A stretch of 64,000 bases of DNA from a candidate division KSB1 bacterium. GTDB lineage: Bacteria; Zhuqueibacterota; Zhuqueibacteria; Zhuqueibacterales; Zhuqueibacteraceae. The notes under the pieces are model-generated. The model was not told where the DNA came from, ran no database searches, and worked only from the letters and a program-made list of their open reading frames with translations. Below, in pieces: positions 1 to 9,540 of the stretch (positions within the stretch are counted from its first letter, which is position 1; every line of letters begins with the position of its first letter). The stretch covers positions 239,652 to 303,651 of the forward strand of contig JAPDQB010000001.1 of NCBI GenBank assembly GCA_034506175.1, written 5' to 3'. The translations under genes and the position numbers were made by a program.

Positions 1-2
1 CC

Positions 3-2054
3 GAAGTCGGCAAAATCGCGCGCTCCCTCACCGAAGAGGAAGGCGCCAAACCGCCGCTGGTCATCCGCATGGAACGCTTCGCCCGCCAAGTCAGCTTGAT
101 CGTGCTGGTGTTCGCCGTTCTCTTGGGTCTGCTCTCGGTCTCGCGCGGCGTCGAATTTCGTGACGTCTTTTTTTTGATGATCGCCATGGCGGTCTCGGCC
201 ATTCCCGAGGGTTTGCCGGTGGCCATGACGGTGGCGCTCTCGCTCGCCACCGGCCGCATGGCCAAGCGGCAAGTGATTGTGCGCAAGCTGATGGCCGTGG
301 AAAGTCTGGGAAGCTGCACCACAATCGCGAGCGACAAAACCGGCACGCTGACCGTGAATCAGCAAACGGTGAAATTGATCGTGTTCCCCGAGGGCACGCG
401 CGTGCAGATCAGCGGCCAGGGCTACAATGACGAAGGCGAGGCCAGCCGCGAAGACGGCGGCTCAATTGACGAAGCTTTGCAGACGCGCTTGCTCGGTTTG
501 GCGCGCGCCGGTGTTCTGTGTAACGAAGCCTCGCTCACCAACGAAAACGGAACGTGGAAACACAGCGGCGACGCCATGGATGTTGCCCTGCTGGCACTGG
601 GACGAAAACTGAAATTGGATCCCGAAGGCGAACGCAAAAAATTTACCCTTGCCGCCGAGATTCCGTTCGAATCTGAAAAGCGCTACGCCGCCACCGCCTA
701 TCGCAACAATGGCAACATTGAAGTCGCTGTGAAGGGCGGCGTCGAAGCGGTGTTGCCTTTTTGCAGCCGCATGTCAACTTCCTCCGGCGATCAACCGCTG
801 GATGAGGACAGCCTTTTGCGCCAGGCGCAAGAGCTGGCCGAGCATGGCTATCGTGTGCTCGTCATCGCCGGCGGCTCGCTCGCAGAGGCCGGCGATCTTT
901 CACAATTCGACGAATCGCAGTTGGCGGAACTCGCGGTGTTGGGATTGGTGGGATTCATCGATCCGCTGCGTCCGGAGGTGCGCGATGCCGTTGCCGTTTC
1001 CCGACAAGCCGGCGTGAAAGTGATCATGATCACCGGCGATCATCCGGCCACGGCGCTTGCCATCGCCAAAGAATTGCAGATTGCCGAATCGGTTGAGCAA
1101 GTGATCAGCGGACAGGAGTTGGATGAAATCGGCGGATATGACACGCCGGAATTTTTTGAGCGCATCAAACACGTCACCGTGTTTGCCCGCGTCACCCCGC
1201 AGCAGAAGCTGCATATTGTCGATGGCTTGGTGAAGCTGGGCGAATTTGTGGCGGTCACCGGCGACGGCGTCAACGACGCACCGGCCCTGCGCCGTGCCAA
1301 CATCGGCGTCGCCATGGGCTCCGGCACCGACATCGCCAAAGACACCGCGCTGATGATCGTGACCGACGACAACTTCGCCTCGATCGTGGCCGGCATTGAA
1401 GAAGGACGCTTCGCTTACGCCAACGTGCGCAAGGTGACACTGCTCTTGATTTCCACCGGCGCGGCGGAGTTGATCCTGATCGGTGGCGCCACGCTCATGG
1501 GATTGCCGACGCCTTTGCTCGCGGTGCAAATTCTCTGGTTGAACTTGGTGACCAATGGCATCCAAGACGTGGCGCTGGCATTCGAAGCCGGCGAGAAGGG
1601 TGTCATGAAACTACCGCCGCGCCGGCCCACGGAGGGCATCTTCAACCGCAAAATGATCGAGCAAGTGCTAACCAGCGGCGTCACGATGGCACTCGTCTGT
1701 TTGGGCGCGTGGATCATTCTGCTCAACCGCGGCTGGGAAGAGACCAGCGCCCGCAATGCCCTGCTCACGCTGTTGGTGCTCATGCAATTTTATCACGTGC
1801 TCAATTGCCGCTCGGAATACCGTTCCGCCTTTCGCGTTCCGCTGCGCAACAACACCGTTCTCATGTTCGGCATGCTCGCGGCATTCGGCATTCACGTGCT
1901 GGCCACGCAATGGCCGCCGCTGCAAGCGCTGCTGCGCACCAGCCCCCTGCCGCTCGAGCAGTGGCTGATCTTCGGCGCCCTCGCCGCGGTGATCATGGTT
2001 GTCATGGAAATCTACAAGCGGGTGAAAAAGATGCCATTGTTGGCGGAAGGTTAG
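3..2054 (+). CDS. Cation-transporting P-type ATPase (P2, Ca2+-type), 5' end cut off by the window
   Basis: Membrane pump that couples ATP hydrolysis to cation export. The frame is open from base 3, so the gene begins outside the window; the first Met at 69 is internal, because the preceding codons read as the usual actuator-to-M3 linker (GKIARSLTEEE). Visible: M4 PEGLP, the phosphorylation motif DKTGTLT (Asp codon 333-335), the P-domain TGD (about 1033) and TGDGVNDAP (about 1258), then six C-terminal membrane helices. M6 reads NLVTNG where SERCA has NLVTDG, as in many bacterial P2 pumps, so the ion (Ca2+ or another) is not certain. The A-domain TGE and helices M1-M2 are missing. The next gene, 157 bp away, is an outer-membrane protein, so this is probably the end of its own unit. 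Confidence 0.93.
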   Translation, partial: EVGKIARSLTEEEGAKPPLVIRMERFARQVSLIVLVFAVLLGLLSVSRGVEFRDVFFLMIAMAVSAIPEGLPVAMTVALSLATGRMAKRQVIVRKLMAVESLGSCTTIASDKTGTLTVNQQTVKLIVFPEGTRVQISGQGYNDEGEASREDGGSIDEALQTRLLGLARAGVLCNEASLTNENGTWKHSGDAMDVALLALGRKLKLDPEGERKKFTLAAEIPFESEKRYAATAYRNNGNIEVAVKGGVEAVLPFCSRMSTSSGDQPLDEDSLLRQAQELAEHGYRVLVIAGGSLAEAGDLSQFDESQLAELAVLGLVGFIDPLRPEVRDAVAVSRQAGVKVIMITGDHPATALAIAKELQIAESVEQVISGQELDEIGGYDTPEFFERIKHVTVFARVTPQQKLHIVDGLVKLGEFVAVTGDGVNDAPALRRANIGVAMGSGTDIAKDTALMIVTDDNFASIVAGIEEGRFAYANVRKVTLLLISTGAAELILIGGATLMGLPTPLLAVQILWLNLVTNGIQDVALAFEAGEKGVMKLPPRRPTEGIFNRKMIEQVLTSGVTMALVCLGAWIILLNRGWEETSARNALLTLLVLMQFYHVLNCRSEYRSAFRVPLRNNTVLMFGMLAAFGIHVLATQWPPLQALLRTSPLPLEQWLIFGALAAVIMVVMEIYKRVKKMPLLAEG

Positions 2055-2080
2055 AATCTTGATTTGGTATTGCAAACAAG

Positions 2081-2150
2081 CAAAATAATTTTTTGGCAGG
2101 ATGATTACAAAATTATCCTGTCGAGTACTCATCCTGCCTTTTAAAGTTTT
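2081..2150. repeat. Interspersed palindromic repeat, GGCAGAATGATT family, copy A
   Basis: The stretch has arms built on GGCAGGATGATT and AATTATCCTG, then CATCCTGCC and a CTTTTAAA tail. The same arms and tail recur at 5330-5374, 39721-39790 and 42271-42393. It fills the gap between the ATPase and the following outer-membrane gene. No coding potential. Confidence 0.7.
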
Positions 2151-2210
2151 TGCTTTATCGTTTTGCCTTGAAATCAAAAAAATACCGCCTCTATTTCAGG
2201 GAATGAAGCC

Positions 2211-5200
2211 ATGCGCCTTTCATATCATTTTCAAATCCCGGCTTTTTTGTTCATCATCATTGCCGGCGCCGCCATCAATACCGCCCAGGCCCAATACTTT
2301 GGCCGCAACAAAGTGCAGTACGAAAGCTTCGATTTCAAAGTTCTCAAAACCGCGCATTTCGACATTTACTATTATGCCGAAAAAGAGGAGGCGGTGCAGC
2401 ACGCCGCGCGCCTGTCCGAACGCTGGTACGCCCGCGTGTCGCGCCTGCTGAATCACCAGCTCACTGGAAAACAGCCGCTGATTCTCTACGCCAACCAGCC
2501 GCACTTCCAGCAAACCAATGCCATCCAAGGCACGTTGGGAGAAGGAACCGGCGGCGTCACCGAGGCTTTCAAGCGCCGCATGGTGCAGCCGTTTGCCGGC
2601 TCGCTGGCAGAAACCGACCACGTGCTCGGACACGAGCTGGTGCATGCGTTTCAATTTGACCTCACCGGCGGCGGCAAACCCGGCGCCGGATTCCGTGCGC
2701 CAGGCGCGCTGCGATTGCCGTTGTGGTTCATCGAGGGCATGGCGGAATACTTGACCCTCGGCCACGTCGATCCGCACACCGCCATGTGGATGCGCGATGC
2801 AGCGCGCGCCAAAAAGCTGCCCACCGTTCGCCAGCTTTCCGATCCGCGATATTTCCCCTATCGCTTCGGCCAGGCGTTTTGGGCCTACGTCGCCGGCAGA
2901 TGGGGCGACGAGATGGTGGGCAGGATCCTGCGCGACGCCGGCCAATCCGGCGACGTGGAAAAAGCCATCAAAGTTGTCCTCGGCGTCGAAGCCAAAGAAT
3001 TATCCCAAGCCTGGCATGACGCGATTCATGCCGCGTATGATCCGCTTGTCGAGATCACGCAAACTCCCGACAAGTATGGCCGCTTGCTGATTTCGGACAA
3101 ACAAGGCGGTGGCAACATCAATCTGGCACCGGCCCTCAGCCCGGATGGCAAACACATGGTTTTCTTCTCGGAGAAGGATTTGTTCTCCATCGACATGTTT
3201 CTCGCTGATGCCGAGACCGGAAAAATCTTGCGCAAAATCACCAACACTGCGATCGATCCGCATTTCGAGAGCTTGCAATTCATCAATTCCGCCGGCGCAT
3301 GGGATGCGCAAAGCCGCCGCTTCGCTTTCGCCGCCATCAAGAAAGGCCAGCCGGTTCTCTCATTGCTCGATGTCCCTCGCAACCGCATGGAGCGCGAGAT
3401 TACTTTGCGCGAGCTTGGCGAAATTCTCAATCCCACCTGGTCGCCGGATGGCCGCTACATTGCCTTCTCCGCTCTCGTTGGCGGATTAACCGATTTGTAC
3501 ATTTACGATCTCGAGGCCGATAGTCTGCGGCAAATGACCAACGATGCTTTTGCCGACGTCCATCCGGCGTGGTCACCCGACGGCCAACACATTGCGTTCG
3601 TCACCGACCGCTTTTCCACCGAGCTGAGCAACCTCAAATTCGGCAACTACCGTCTGGCGCTGATGAATCCCGTCACCGGCGCCATTCAGCCGGCGCCTGG
3701 TTTTGGCGACGCTAAAAACATCAACCCACAATGGTCTGCGGATGCCAAAAGCTTGTACTTTCTTTCCGATCAAAACGACATCACCAATCTCTATCGCGCC
3801 GATATGGCCAGCGGCGAGATTTATCAATTGACCAATCTCTATACCGGCGTTAGCGGCATCACCGCGCTCAGTCCGGCGCTCTCGGTTGCGTCGCGCGCCC
3901 CGCGTCTGGCATTCAGTGTTTTCGAAAACGGCAAGTATGGAATTTATTCGGTGGATTCGCCGGAGCAACTCGTCGGGGAAGAGCCTGCCAAGTGGCCAAA
4001 TGACCGCAATCCTGCGGTCTTGCCGCCGGTGCAACGCGCCAATACCGAAGTGTTGGCCCTTATCAAAAATCCGGATTTCGGCCTGCCGGAGATGAGTGAT
4101 GCCGTTGTAAGCGATTATCGGCCCAAGCTGTCGCTCGATTACATCGGCCAGCCGTATCTCGTTGCCGGCGTCGATCGCTTCGGCACGTATCTCGGCGGCG
4201 GCGTCTCGCTGTTTTGGAGCGACATGCTCGGCGATCACAATCTCGCGACGATGTTGCAAGCCACCGGAAATTTCAAAGAGATCGCCGCCGTCGCCGCGTA
4301 TCAAAATCTCAAACGGCGCTTGAACTGGGGCGCCACGATCCAGCAAATTCCCTACGTTGCCGGTGACTTTGCCTCTGGGTTCGGAGAAATCAACGGCACG
4401 CCCGTGTACGTGGAACAAGAGATTCGCTTGCGCCAGATCAACCGGGATATTGCCGGCGTGCTGGGATATCCCTTCAGCCGGGCGCAACGGGTCGAGTTCT
4501 CGGCTGGTTATCGCCACATCAGCTTTGACTATGAAAGGAGAACGATTGCGGTTTCCAGAGTAACCGGCCAACTGCTTCTCGACAGAACGGAGGAGGTGCC
4601 CTCGCCTCGTTCGCTGAGTTTGGGTCAGGCGAGTGCGGCGCTGGTGTACGACACCTCGATCTTCGGCGCCACCAGTCCCATTCTCGGCCAGCGCTATAGA
4701 ATGGAAATATCGCCCAGCTACGGTTCGCTGTCATTATATTCGGCGCTGGCGGATTATCGCCGCTACGTGATGCCGGCGCGGCCCTTTACGCTGGCGGCGC
4801 GCGTTCTTCATTATGGCCGCTACGGCCGCGATGCGGAAGACGACCGGCTCTTTCCGTTGTTCCTGGGTTACGCCACGCTCGTGCGCGGCTATGATTTTAA
4901 TTCCTTCAGCGCAAATGAATGCGAATCCAGCGCTACCGGCGATTGCCCGGTGGTGGATCAACTCTTCGGCAGCAAATTATTGGTGGGCAATTTCGAGCTG
5001 CGTTTCCCGCTGCTGGGCGTGCTCGGCTTGGGCGGAGGATATTACGGTTTTCTACCCATCGAGCTTGGCGCTTTTTACGACGCCGGCGTCGCCTGGACGA
5101 AGAACGAGAAGGCGTGGTTTCTCGATGGCAGCCGCAATTTGGTGCGCAGCGCCGGCGCCACTTTGCGGCTGAATCTGCTGGGCTTTGCCATTGCAGAGAT

Positions 5201-5273
5201 CATTTTCGTCAATCCCATTGATCGCCCGAAAAAAGGCTGGCACTGGCAATTCAGCCTGACGCCGGGGTTTTGA
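2211..5273 (+). CDS. Outer-membrane protein: peptidase-MA-like domain, TolB/PD40 propeller, C-terminal beta-barrel (paralogue 1)
   Basis: Signal peptide about 1-27 (ends AQA). Residues about 45-280 resemble the peptidase MA family (gluzincin), with HELVH at 141-145 and the downstream WFIEGMAEY whose Glu175/Glu179 could supply the third zinc ligand. Residues about 300-620 carry repeated WSPDG/WSADA motifs of PD40 (TolB-like) propeller blades. Residues about 690-1020 alternate like a barrel with YIGQPYL, a VNPIDRPKKGW stretch and a terminal Phe, as in Omp85/surface-antigen barrels. A zinc-protease-like head, propeller and barrel in one chain suggests a surface or periplasmic processing or assembly factor; the substrate is unknown. 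A full-length paralogue lies at 22425-25508. An AGGGA ribosome-binding site lies 8 nt before this ATG. Confidence 0.8.
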   Translation: MRLSYHFQIPAFLFIIIAGAAINTAQAQYFGRNKVQYESFDFKVLKTAHFDIYYYAEKEEAVQHAARLSERWYARVSRLLNHQLTGKQPLILYANQPHFQQTNAIQGTLGEGTGGVTEAFKRRMVQPFAGSLAETDHVLGHELVHAFQFDLTGGGKPGAGFRAPGALRLPLWFIEGMAEYLTLGHVDPHTAMWMRDAARAKKLPTVRQLSDPRYFPYRFGQAFWAYVAGRWGDEMVGRILRDAGQSGDVEKAIKVVLGVEAKELSQAWHDAIHAAYDPLVEITQTPDKYGRLLISDKQGGGNINLAPALSPDGKHMVFFSEKDLFSIDMFLADAETGKILRKITNTAIDPHFESLQFINSAGAWDAQSRRFAFAAIKKGQPVLSLLDVPRNRMEREITLRELGEILNPTWSPDGRYIAFSALVGGLTDLYIYDLEADSLRQMTNDAFADVHPAWSPDGQHIAFVTDRFSTELSNLKFGNYRLALMNPVTGAIQPAPGFGDAKNINPQWSADAKSLYFLSDQNDITNLYRADMASGEIYQLTNLYTGVSGITALSPALSVASRAPRLAFSVFENGKYGIYSVDSPEQLVGEEPAKWPNDRNPAVLPPVQRANTEVLALIKNPDFGLPEMSDAVVSDYRPKLSLDYIGQPYLVAGVDRFGTYLGGGVSLFWSDMLGDHNLATMLQATGNFKEIAAVAAYQNLKRRLNWGATIQQIPYVAGDFASGFGEINGTPVYVEQEIRLRQINRDIAGVLGYPFSRAQRVEFSAGYRHISFDYERRTIAVSRVTGQLLLDRTEEVPSPRSLSLGQASAALVYDTSIFGATSPILGQRYRMEISPSYGSLSLYSALADYRRYVMPARPFTLAARVLHYGRYGRDAEDDRLFPLFLGYATLVRGYDFNSFSANECESSATGDCPVVDQLFGSKLLVGNFELRFPLLGVLGLGGGYYGFLPIELGAFYDAGVAWTKNEKAWFLDGSRNLVRSAGATLRLNLLGFAIAEIIFVNPIDRPKKGWHWQFSLTPGF

Positions 5274-5329
5274 GGATTTTTGTAGTCGCACCTTCAGGCG
5301 CGGCACTCGCCTCGCCACAGCCAAAACTA

Positions 5330-5374
5330 GAATGATTATTTGGCAAAAAAGTTTTAATCATTCTGCCGAACCAT
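5330..5374. repeat. Interspersed palindromic repeat, GGCAGAATGATT family, copy B
   Basis: AGAATGATT and AATCATTCTGCC form inverted arms around a short A/T loop. The repeat contains the ATG at 5332 that would open the following permease frame, which makes that start suspect. Confidence 0.65.
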
Positions 5375-6669
5375 TGTTCCGCATTTATACTGCAACCACC
5401 GCGCTCATGTCCTTTCTCTTTCTGATCTTGACCGGCTTCTTGCTTTCCCGCCTGGGTGTGCGCTACGGGCTGATTGAGCAATTTTTCGCGCGCGGCCTCG
5501 GCCGCCGCCACGATTCGATCACCAACTTCCTGCTCGCGCTGATGGCGACAACCGCGGTGATTTCCATGTTCATTCCCAACTTCATCACCGCCCTGGCGTT
5601 GCTGCCGATTTTGGAAAATTTGCGAAAGCACTTTGAGCAACAGTATGCGCCACAGCTTGCGCGTCGCCTGACCACGGCCATGGTGCTGGCGGCGATTTAT
5701 GGCTGCAACCTCGGCGGCATGGGCTCGCTTATCGGCAGTCCCGCCAACGCATTGATGCTGGGCGCGCTGGAATTGTATCAAGCCCCGGGCCGCGAAAAGA
5801 TCAACTTTCTCTCCTGGTTCGGTTGGAGCCTGCCGCTGACCGCGATTTTAATCGGCTGTGCCTGGGTGCAATTGGTTTACGTGATCTTGCCTCGCGCCGT
5901 GCGCCGCGCGCGAGTCGAGCTGGCTCATTCCTCCTCTGAAAACCGCCCGCAAGGTATTGCCGGACGCGCGATACTGGCCATCGGGATTTGGCTGGCGTTC
6001 TGGAGCGCGCATTCTATTTTGCAAATATCGTTGCCGGCGCCGGAAGCCAGCCTTTCTCTGCGGGGTTTAAAAATCAGCTGGACGCATTGGGATAAGATTG
6101 CCGCCTGGTTCGGAATGCTGTATGTGCTGGTGTTGTTTACACCGCTCTTCACCGGCAGCGATCGCCGGCGTGAACCGATTTTGCGCTTTTCAGATTGCTT
6201 TCAGCAATTGCCGCTGCGCGCCTTCGGCGTGTTGCTGTTGGCGCTGGCAATCGGCGGCGTTTTGATCGCGCTCCAAGCGCCGCAATGGGCGGCAACGCAG
6301 GTGAGCCAAATGCTGCCGCTGCAGGCCACGCCGTTCAGCCTGTATTTTTTTATGTGTTTCACCACCACGCTGGCGACGGAATTTTTCCACAACACCGCGG
6401 TGACGGTGGCGTTTTTTCCGGTGATGCACGCGTTGGCCGAGCGCCTGCTGCTCTCGCCGCTGCTCGCGCTCATGGCTGTGGGATTGGCCGCCACCAACGC
6501 CTTCATGCTGCCCATCAGCACGCCCGTCAACGCGTTGCTGTATGGCGGCGTCAAGCACGTCTCATTGAAAACCATGGCTGCTTCCGGGCTGCTGCTGGAT
6601 TTCATCAGCGCGCTGGCCATGGCCTTGTTTTTGGCGCAGGTGATCCCGTGGTATTATGGACTACCTTGA
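5332..6669 (+). CDS. SLC13/DASS-like anion permease
   Basis: Inner-membrane protein with about ten to eleven hydrophobic helices. Two inverted halves are recognisable: TTAVISMFIPNFIT followed by GMGSLIGSPANALM in the first, and FFHNTAVTVAFFPVMHAL followed by PISTPVNALLYGG in the second. These match the paired helical-hairpin motifs of divalent anion:Na+ symporters (sulfate or dicarboxylate type), but the exact SNT motif is degenerate, so the substrate is open. The first ATG (5332) lies in a dispersed repeat and has no Shine-Dalgarno; translation more likely begins between 5374 (TTG) and 5407 (ATG, MSFLFLILTG), giving about 421-431 residues. It is a single gene, with no obvious operon partner. 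Confidence 0.78.
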   Translation: MIIWQKSFNHSAEPLFRIYTATTALMSFLFLILTGFLLSRLGVRYGLIEQFFARGLGRRHDSITNFLLALMATTAVISMFIPNFITALALLPILENLRKHFEQQYAPQLARRLTTAMVLAAIYGCNLGGMGSLIGSPANALMLGALELYQAPGREKINFLSWFGWSLPLTAILIGCAWVQLVYVILPRAVRRARVELAHSSSENRPQGIAGRAILAIGIWLAFWSAHSILQISLPAPEASLSLRGLKISWTHWDKIAAWFGMLYVLVLFTPLFTGSDRRREPILRFSDCFQQLPLRAFGVLLLALAIGGVLIALQAPQWAATQVSQMLPLQATPFSLYFFMCFTTTLATEFFHNTAVTVAFFPVMHALAERLLLSPLLALMAVGLAATNAFMLPISTPVNALLYGGVKHVSLKTMAASGLLLDFISALAMALFLAQVIPWYYGLP

Positions 6670-6867
6670 CTTTCCGGCAAAGCGGAAGAGCAAAGGCCAT
6701 TCGTGAGCTTTGATATCGACAGTGCCGCTCAGCAGCAAAGTTTTTCCACCGGCATTCGTCGAAAAACTTTGAGAGAGGGATAATGCGCCGGCAACCTCTT
6801 CCCGAATCACGCTGCCACAAGCTTTTCAAAATTTTGTTTTGATTTTGACTTTCTCATTCGCAACCAA

Positions 6868-9021
6868 ATGAAACCAAGCCGATTTCGTGCCATTTTCGCT
6901 GTGGCGTGCTGCGTTCTCGGCATTCTGGCGATCACCAGCGGCCTCTTGCTCGCTTATGCCGCGCGCGTGTTGTTCGATGCCGAGACTTTTTCCCGCCGGC
7001 TCGCTGCCAGCCTGGCACAGCCTGGCGTCGCGTCATTCGTTGCCGAACGCCTCACCGATCGTCTCATTGCCGCGCGAACCGACCTGACCGGGTTACGGCC
7101 GATCATTTTGGTTGCCGCCCGTTCGGTTGTCTCTTCGGAGCCTTTTCGCGCCGTCGTTCGCCGCGCCGCAAAAAGCACCCACAAAGCGTTATTGTCCGAA
7201 ACCGGTGAAAAAATCCTGCTCACCGCCGCGGATTTGGGCGTGCTGTTTCGCAGCGCTCTAGCAACCAATCCGGAGATCGCTCAAAAAATTCCGGAGCAAA
7301 TAGTCGCCACCATCGCCAGCCTGGATGAAGCGCCGGGCGGAGAAATCGTTGCCAGTCTGCTGCGCCGCGCACAGCAACTGCGAATCCGCTATTGGATGCT
7401 GCTCATTTTCGGCGTGGCGCTGCTTGCCCTTGGCGTTTTGCTCGCCGTCGAAAAAAGGCACGCCCTCCTCAGAGTGGGCGTGAGCCTTGCCCTCGTCGCC
7501 GCGATACTGTCTCTCATCGCCCGCTTTGGCGGAAAAATTCTGGCCGCGTTTATTCATGACGCCGCGATCAGCGAGGCGCTGCCTGGCCTGTGGAGCGGTT
7601 TTTCCGCCGGCCTGATGAATTGGGCGCTCCTGCTCGGCGCCATCGGCCTCATTCTCGCGGCCGCATCGGCTTCGTTGCTCGAACGCCTGCGCCTGGCACA
7701 AATCGGCAGCAGGATTTGGCAATGGCTTAGCGCCGCGCCGAAAAGAAAATTCACACACTTTCTGCGCGCCATCTTTTTTCTCATTATCGGCGCCCTTGCC
7801 GTAAAGTGGCCGAACGCCATGCTGTCCGTGCTCGGCCTCATCGCCGGCGCCGTGCTCTTCTTCCTCGGCCTGCGCGAGTTTTTCGAGGCGGCGTTCTATG
7901 CGCTTCCCAGGATGCAAAAAGACGAAGCGGAAGCATTGGCGGCAAACTGTGACAAACGTTTGAGCTTGGGCGCCATGATTATCGTCAGCTCTCTTGCACT
8001 CGTGCTGGTGGGCGCAACGCTTTTTTTCTTTTCCCGATCCGTGGCCACGACGGACATGGCGCCTGAAATCGCCGCGTGCAACGGCTATCCCGAGCTGTGC
8101 GACCGCCGGTTGAACGAGGTGGTGTTCCCGACGACGCACAACTCCATGGCCGCCGCTGACATTTCGAATTGGATGTTCCCGAATCAGGAGAAAGGCATTC
8201 CCGAGCAGTTGCGTGACGGCATTCGCGCGTTTCTCATCGATGTTTATTATGGCATTCCCGTAGGCGACAGAGTGAAAACGGTGCTCGCAGGTGAAGAAAC
8301 AGCCGCCATAAAAAAATATGAGGCAACGCTCGGCCCGGAGGGAATCGCTGCGGCAGTGCGCATACGCAACCGTTTGATCGGAGGCGACGAAAAAAACCGC
8401 CAGGTCTATTTATGCCACGGCCTGTGTGAATTGGGTGCTTTGCCGTTGGTGCCGATACTGAAAAAAGTGCGGGAATTTCTCATCGCCAATCCCAATGAAG
8501 TTTTGATCGTCGTCATCCAGGATGAGGGCGTGGCCCCGCAGGACGTCGAGCAATGCTTTCAAGAAAGCGGGCTGATCGATTTCGTTTATCACGGCGCCGT
8601 GACCCCGCCCTGGCCGACCTTGCGCGAGATGATCGCCTCGGATCAACGCGTGCTGGTGATGGCCGAGAACAACAGCGCCAGCGTGCCGTGGTATCACGCC
8701 GCCTTCGAGGTGATGCAGGAAACGCCGTACACCTTCCGTCATCCCTCGGATTTTTCTTGCGAACCGAACCGCGGCGGCGACAACGCCTCACTGTTTTTGT
8801 TGAACCACTGGATCGAAACCACGCCGCTGCCGCTGCCAAGCAACGCCGCGATCGTGAATGCCAATGATTTTCTCTTGCATCGCGCAAGACAGTGCCAGCA
8901 AGAGCGCGGCATGCTGCCCAACCTCATCGCGGTGGATTTTTACAGAACAGGTGATTTATTTGAGGTCGTCAAGACGCTAAATGGAATCAAAGCGCCGGGC
9001 GTCATTGCGGTGGCGAACTAA
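6868..9021 (+). CDS. Polytopic membrane protein with C-terminal PLC-like phosphodiesterase domain
   Basis: The first ~390 residues hold about seven membrane helices (about 9-36, 177-195, 200-222, 248-270, a pair at 297-338, and 365-390) around a soluble loop at 40-175. Residues about 400-717 look like the PI-PLC X / PLC-like TIM-barrel superfamily: PTTHNSMA with His424, GIRAFLIDVYYG (the metal/substrate-site acidic strand), and LCHGLC with His517. Both general acid/base histidines of bacterial PI-PLC therefore seem present. The enzyme domain should lie on one face of the inner membrane, acting on a phosphodiester such as a phospholipid head group; the substrate cannot be read from sequence. 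It starts at an ATG 199 bp after the permease and appears monocistronic. Confidence 0.75.
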   Translation: MKPSRFRAIFAVACCVLGILAITSGLLLAYAARVLFDAETFSRRLAASLAQPGVASFVAERLTDRLIAARTDLTGLRPIILVAARSVVSSEPFRAVVRRAAKSTHKALLSETGEKILLTAADLGVLFRSALATNPEIAQKIPEQIVATIASLDEAPGGEIVASLLRRAQQLRIRYWMLLIFGVALLALGVLLAVEKRHALLRVGVSLALVAAILSLIARFGGKILAAFIHDAAISEALPGLWSGFSAGLMNWALLLGAIGLILAAASASLLERLRLAQIGSRIWQWLSAAPKRKFTHFLRAIFFLIIGALAVKWPNAMLSVLGLIAGAVLFFLGLREFFEAAFYALPRMQKDEAEALAANCDKRLSLGAMIIVSSLALVLVGATLFFFSRSVATTDMAPEIAACNGYPELCDRRLNEVVFPTTHNSMAAADISNWMFPNQEKGIPEQLRDGIRAFLIDVYYGIPVGDRVKTVLAGEETAAIKKYEATLGPEGIAAAVRIRNRLIGGDEKNRQVYLCHGLCELGALPLVPILKKVREFLIANPNEVLIVVIQDEGVAPQDVEQCFQESGLIDFVYHGAVTPPWPTLREMIASDQRVLVMAENNSASVPWYHAAFEVMQETPYTFRHPSDFSCEPNRGGDNASLFLLNHWIETTPLPLPSNAAIVNANDFLLHRARQCQQERGMLPNLIAVDFYRTGDLFEVVKTLNGIKAPGVIAVAN

Positions 9022-9155
9022 AGCAGATTCCTCGTGTAATGCCTCACTCTCCGGCGAGAAAACGTAGCGCAGTCATCCTGACTGCAAGCAAGAGGTTTGC
9101 TCTACCCAACCGTACCAACCGTAATTGAACCATTATTTCTGCGCCTCGTTTTTGC

Positions 9156-9183
9156 TTGACTTGCGGGAAAAGATCAATATATT
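9156..9183 (+). promoter_or_regulatory. Candidate sigma-70-type promoter for the small protein at 9227
   Basis: GCTTGACT is followed after a 16-nt spacer by TATATT, ending 43 nt before the ATG at 9227. The same GCTTGAC context precedes mrpA, the glycosylasparaginase and the methyltransferase fusion. Confidence 0.45.
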
Positions 9184-9226
9184 TTTATACGCATCGCTGC
9201 AAAATGATTATTTTAGGAGACGAACC

Positions 9227-9418
9227 ATGCCCAAGAACCGCATTATCTACATCGGCCTGATTGTTTTTGTCGCCAGCGCTTTGCTTTGGGTCGGCGCGGA
9301 GCTGACCAAGCGCATCGACTGGCTTCTGCCTTACACCGCCGGCGCTGGCGCGTTGCTCATTGTGTACGGCTTTCTGCAAGAAACCTGGAAGTCGCGCTCG
9401 TTGAAGCCGCCGGCGTGA
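9227..9418 (+). CDS. Small two-helix membrane protein, unknown function
   Basis: Sixty-three residues with two hydrophobic segments (about 6-22 and 32-48) separated by a short charged turn (AELTKRID). The start at 9227 is chosen because AGGAG lies 7 nt upstream; an upstream in-frame ATG at 9125 would add a non-conserved-looking leader that spans a promoter-like TTGACT. No catalytic motif. I do not recognise the family. Confidence 0.65.
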   Translation: MPKNRIIYIGLIVFVASALLWVGAELTKRIDWLLPYTAGAGALLIVYGFLQETWKSRSLKPPA

Positions 9419-9445
9419 TTTTACTTGACCGATTTAAACCTGTAC

Positions 9446-9506
9446 CCACGAAACACACAAAAAGACACGAAAGCTTTTTTCGCGTCTTTCGCGTGTTTCG
9501 TGGGCC
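9446..9506. repeat. Palindromic repeat, CCCACGAAACAC family
   Basis: CCACGAAACACACAAAAAG pairs with a downstream run ending GCGTGTTTCGTGGG around AAAGCTTTTTTC, forming a long hairpin between convergent genes. It could serve as a bidirectional terminator. Similar repeats are widespread in environmental genomes (general knowledge). Confidence 0.6.
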
Positions 9507-9540
9507 ACTTTGATCGTCGCCGTAGAAAAACGCTCATGCC

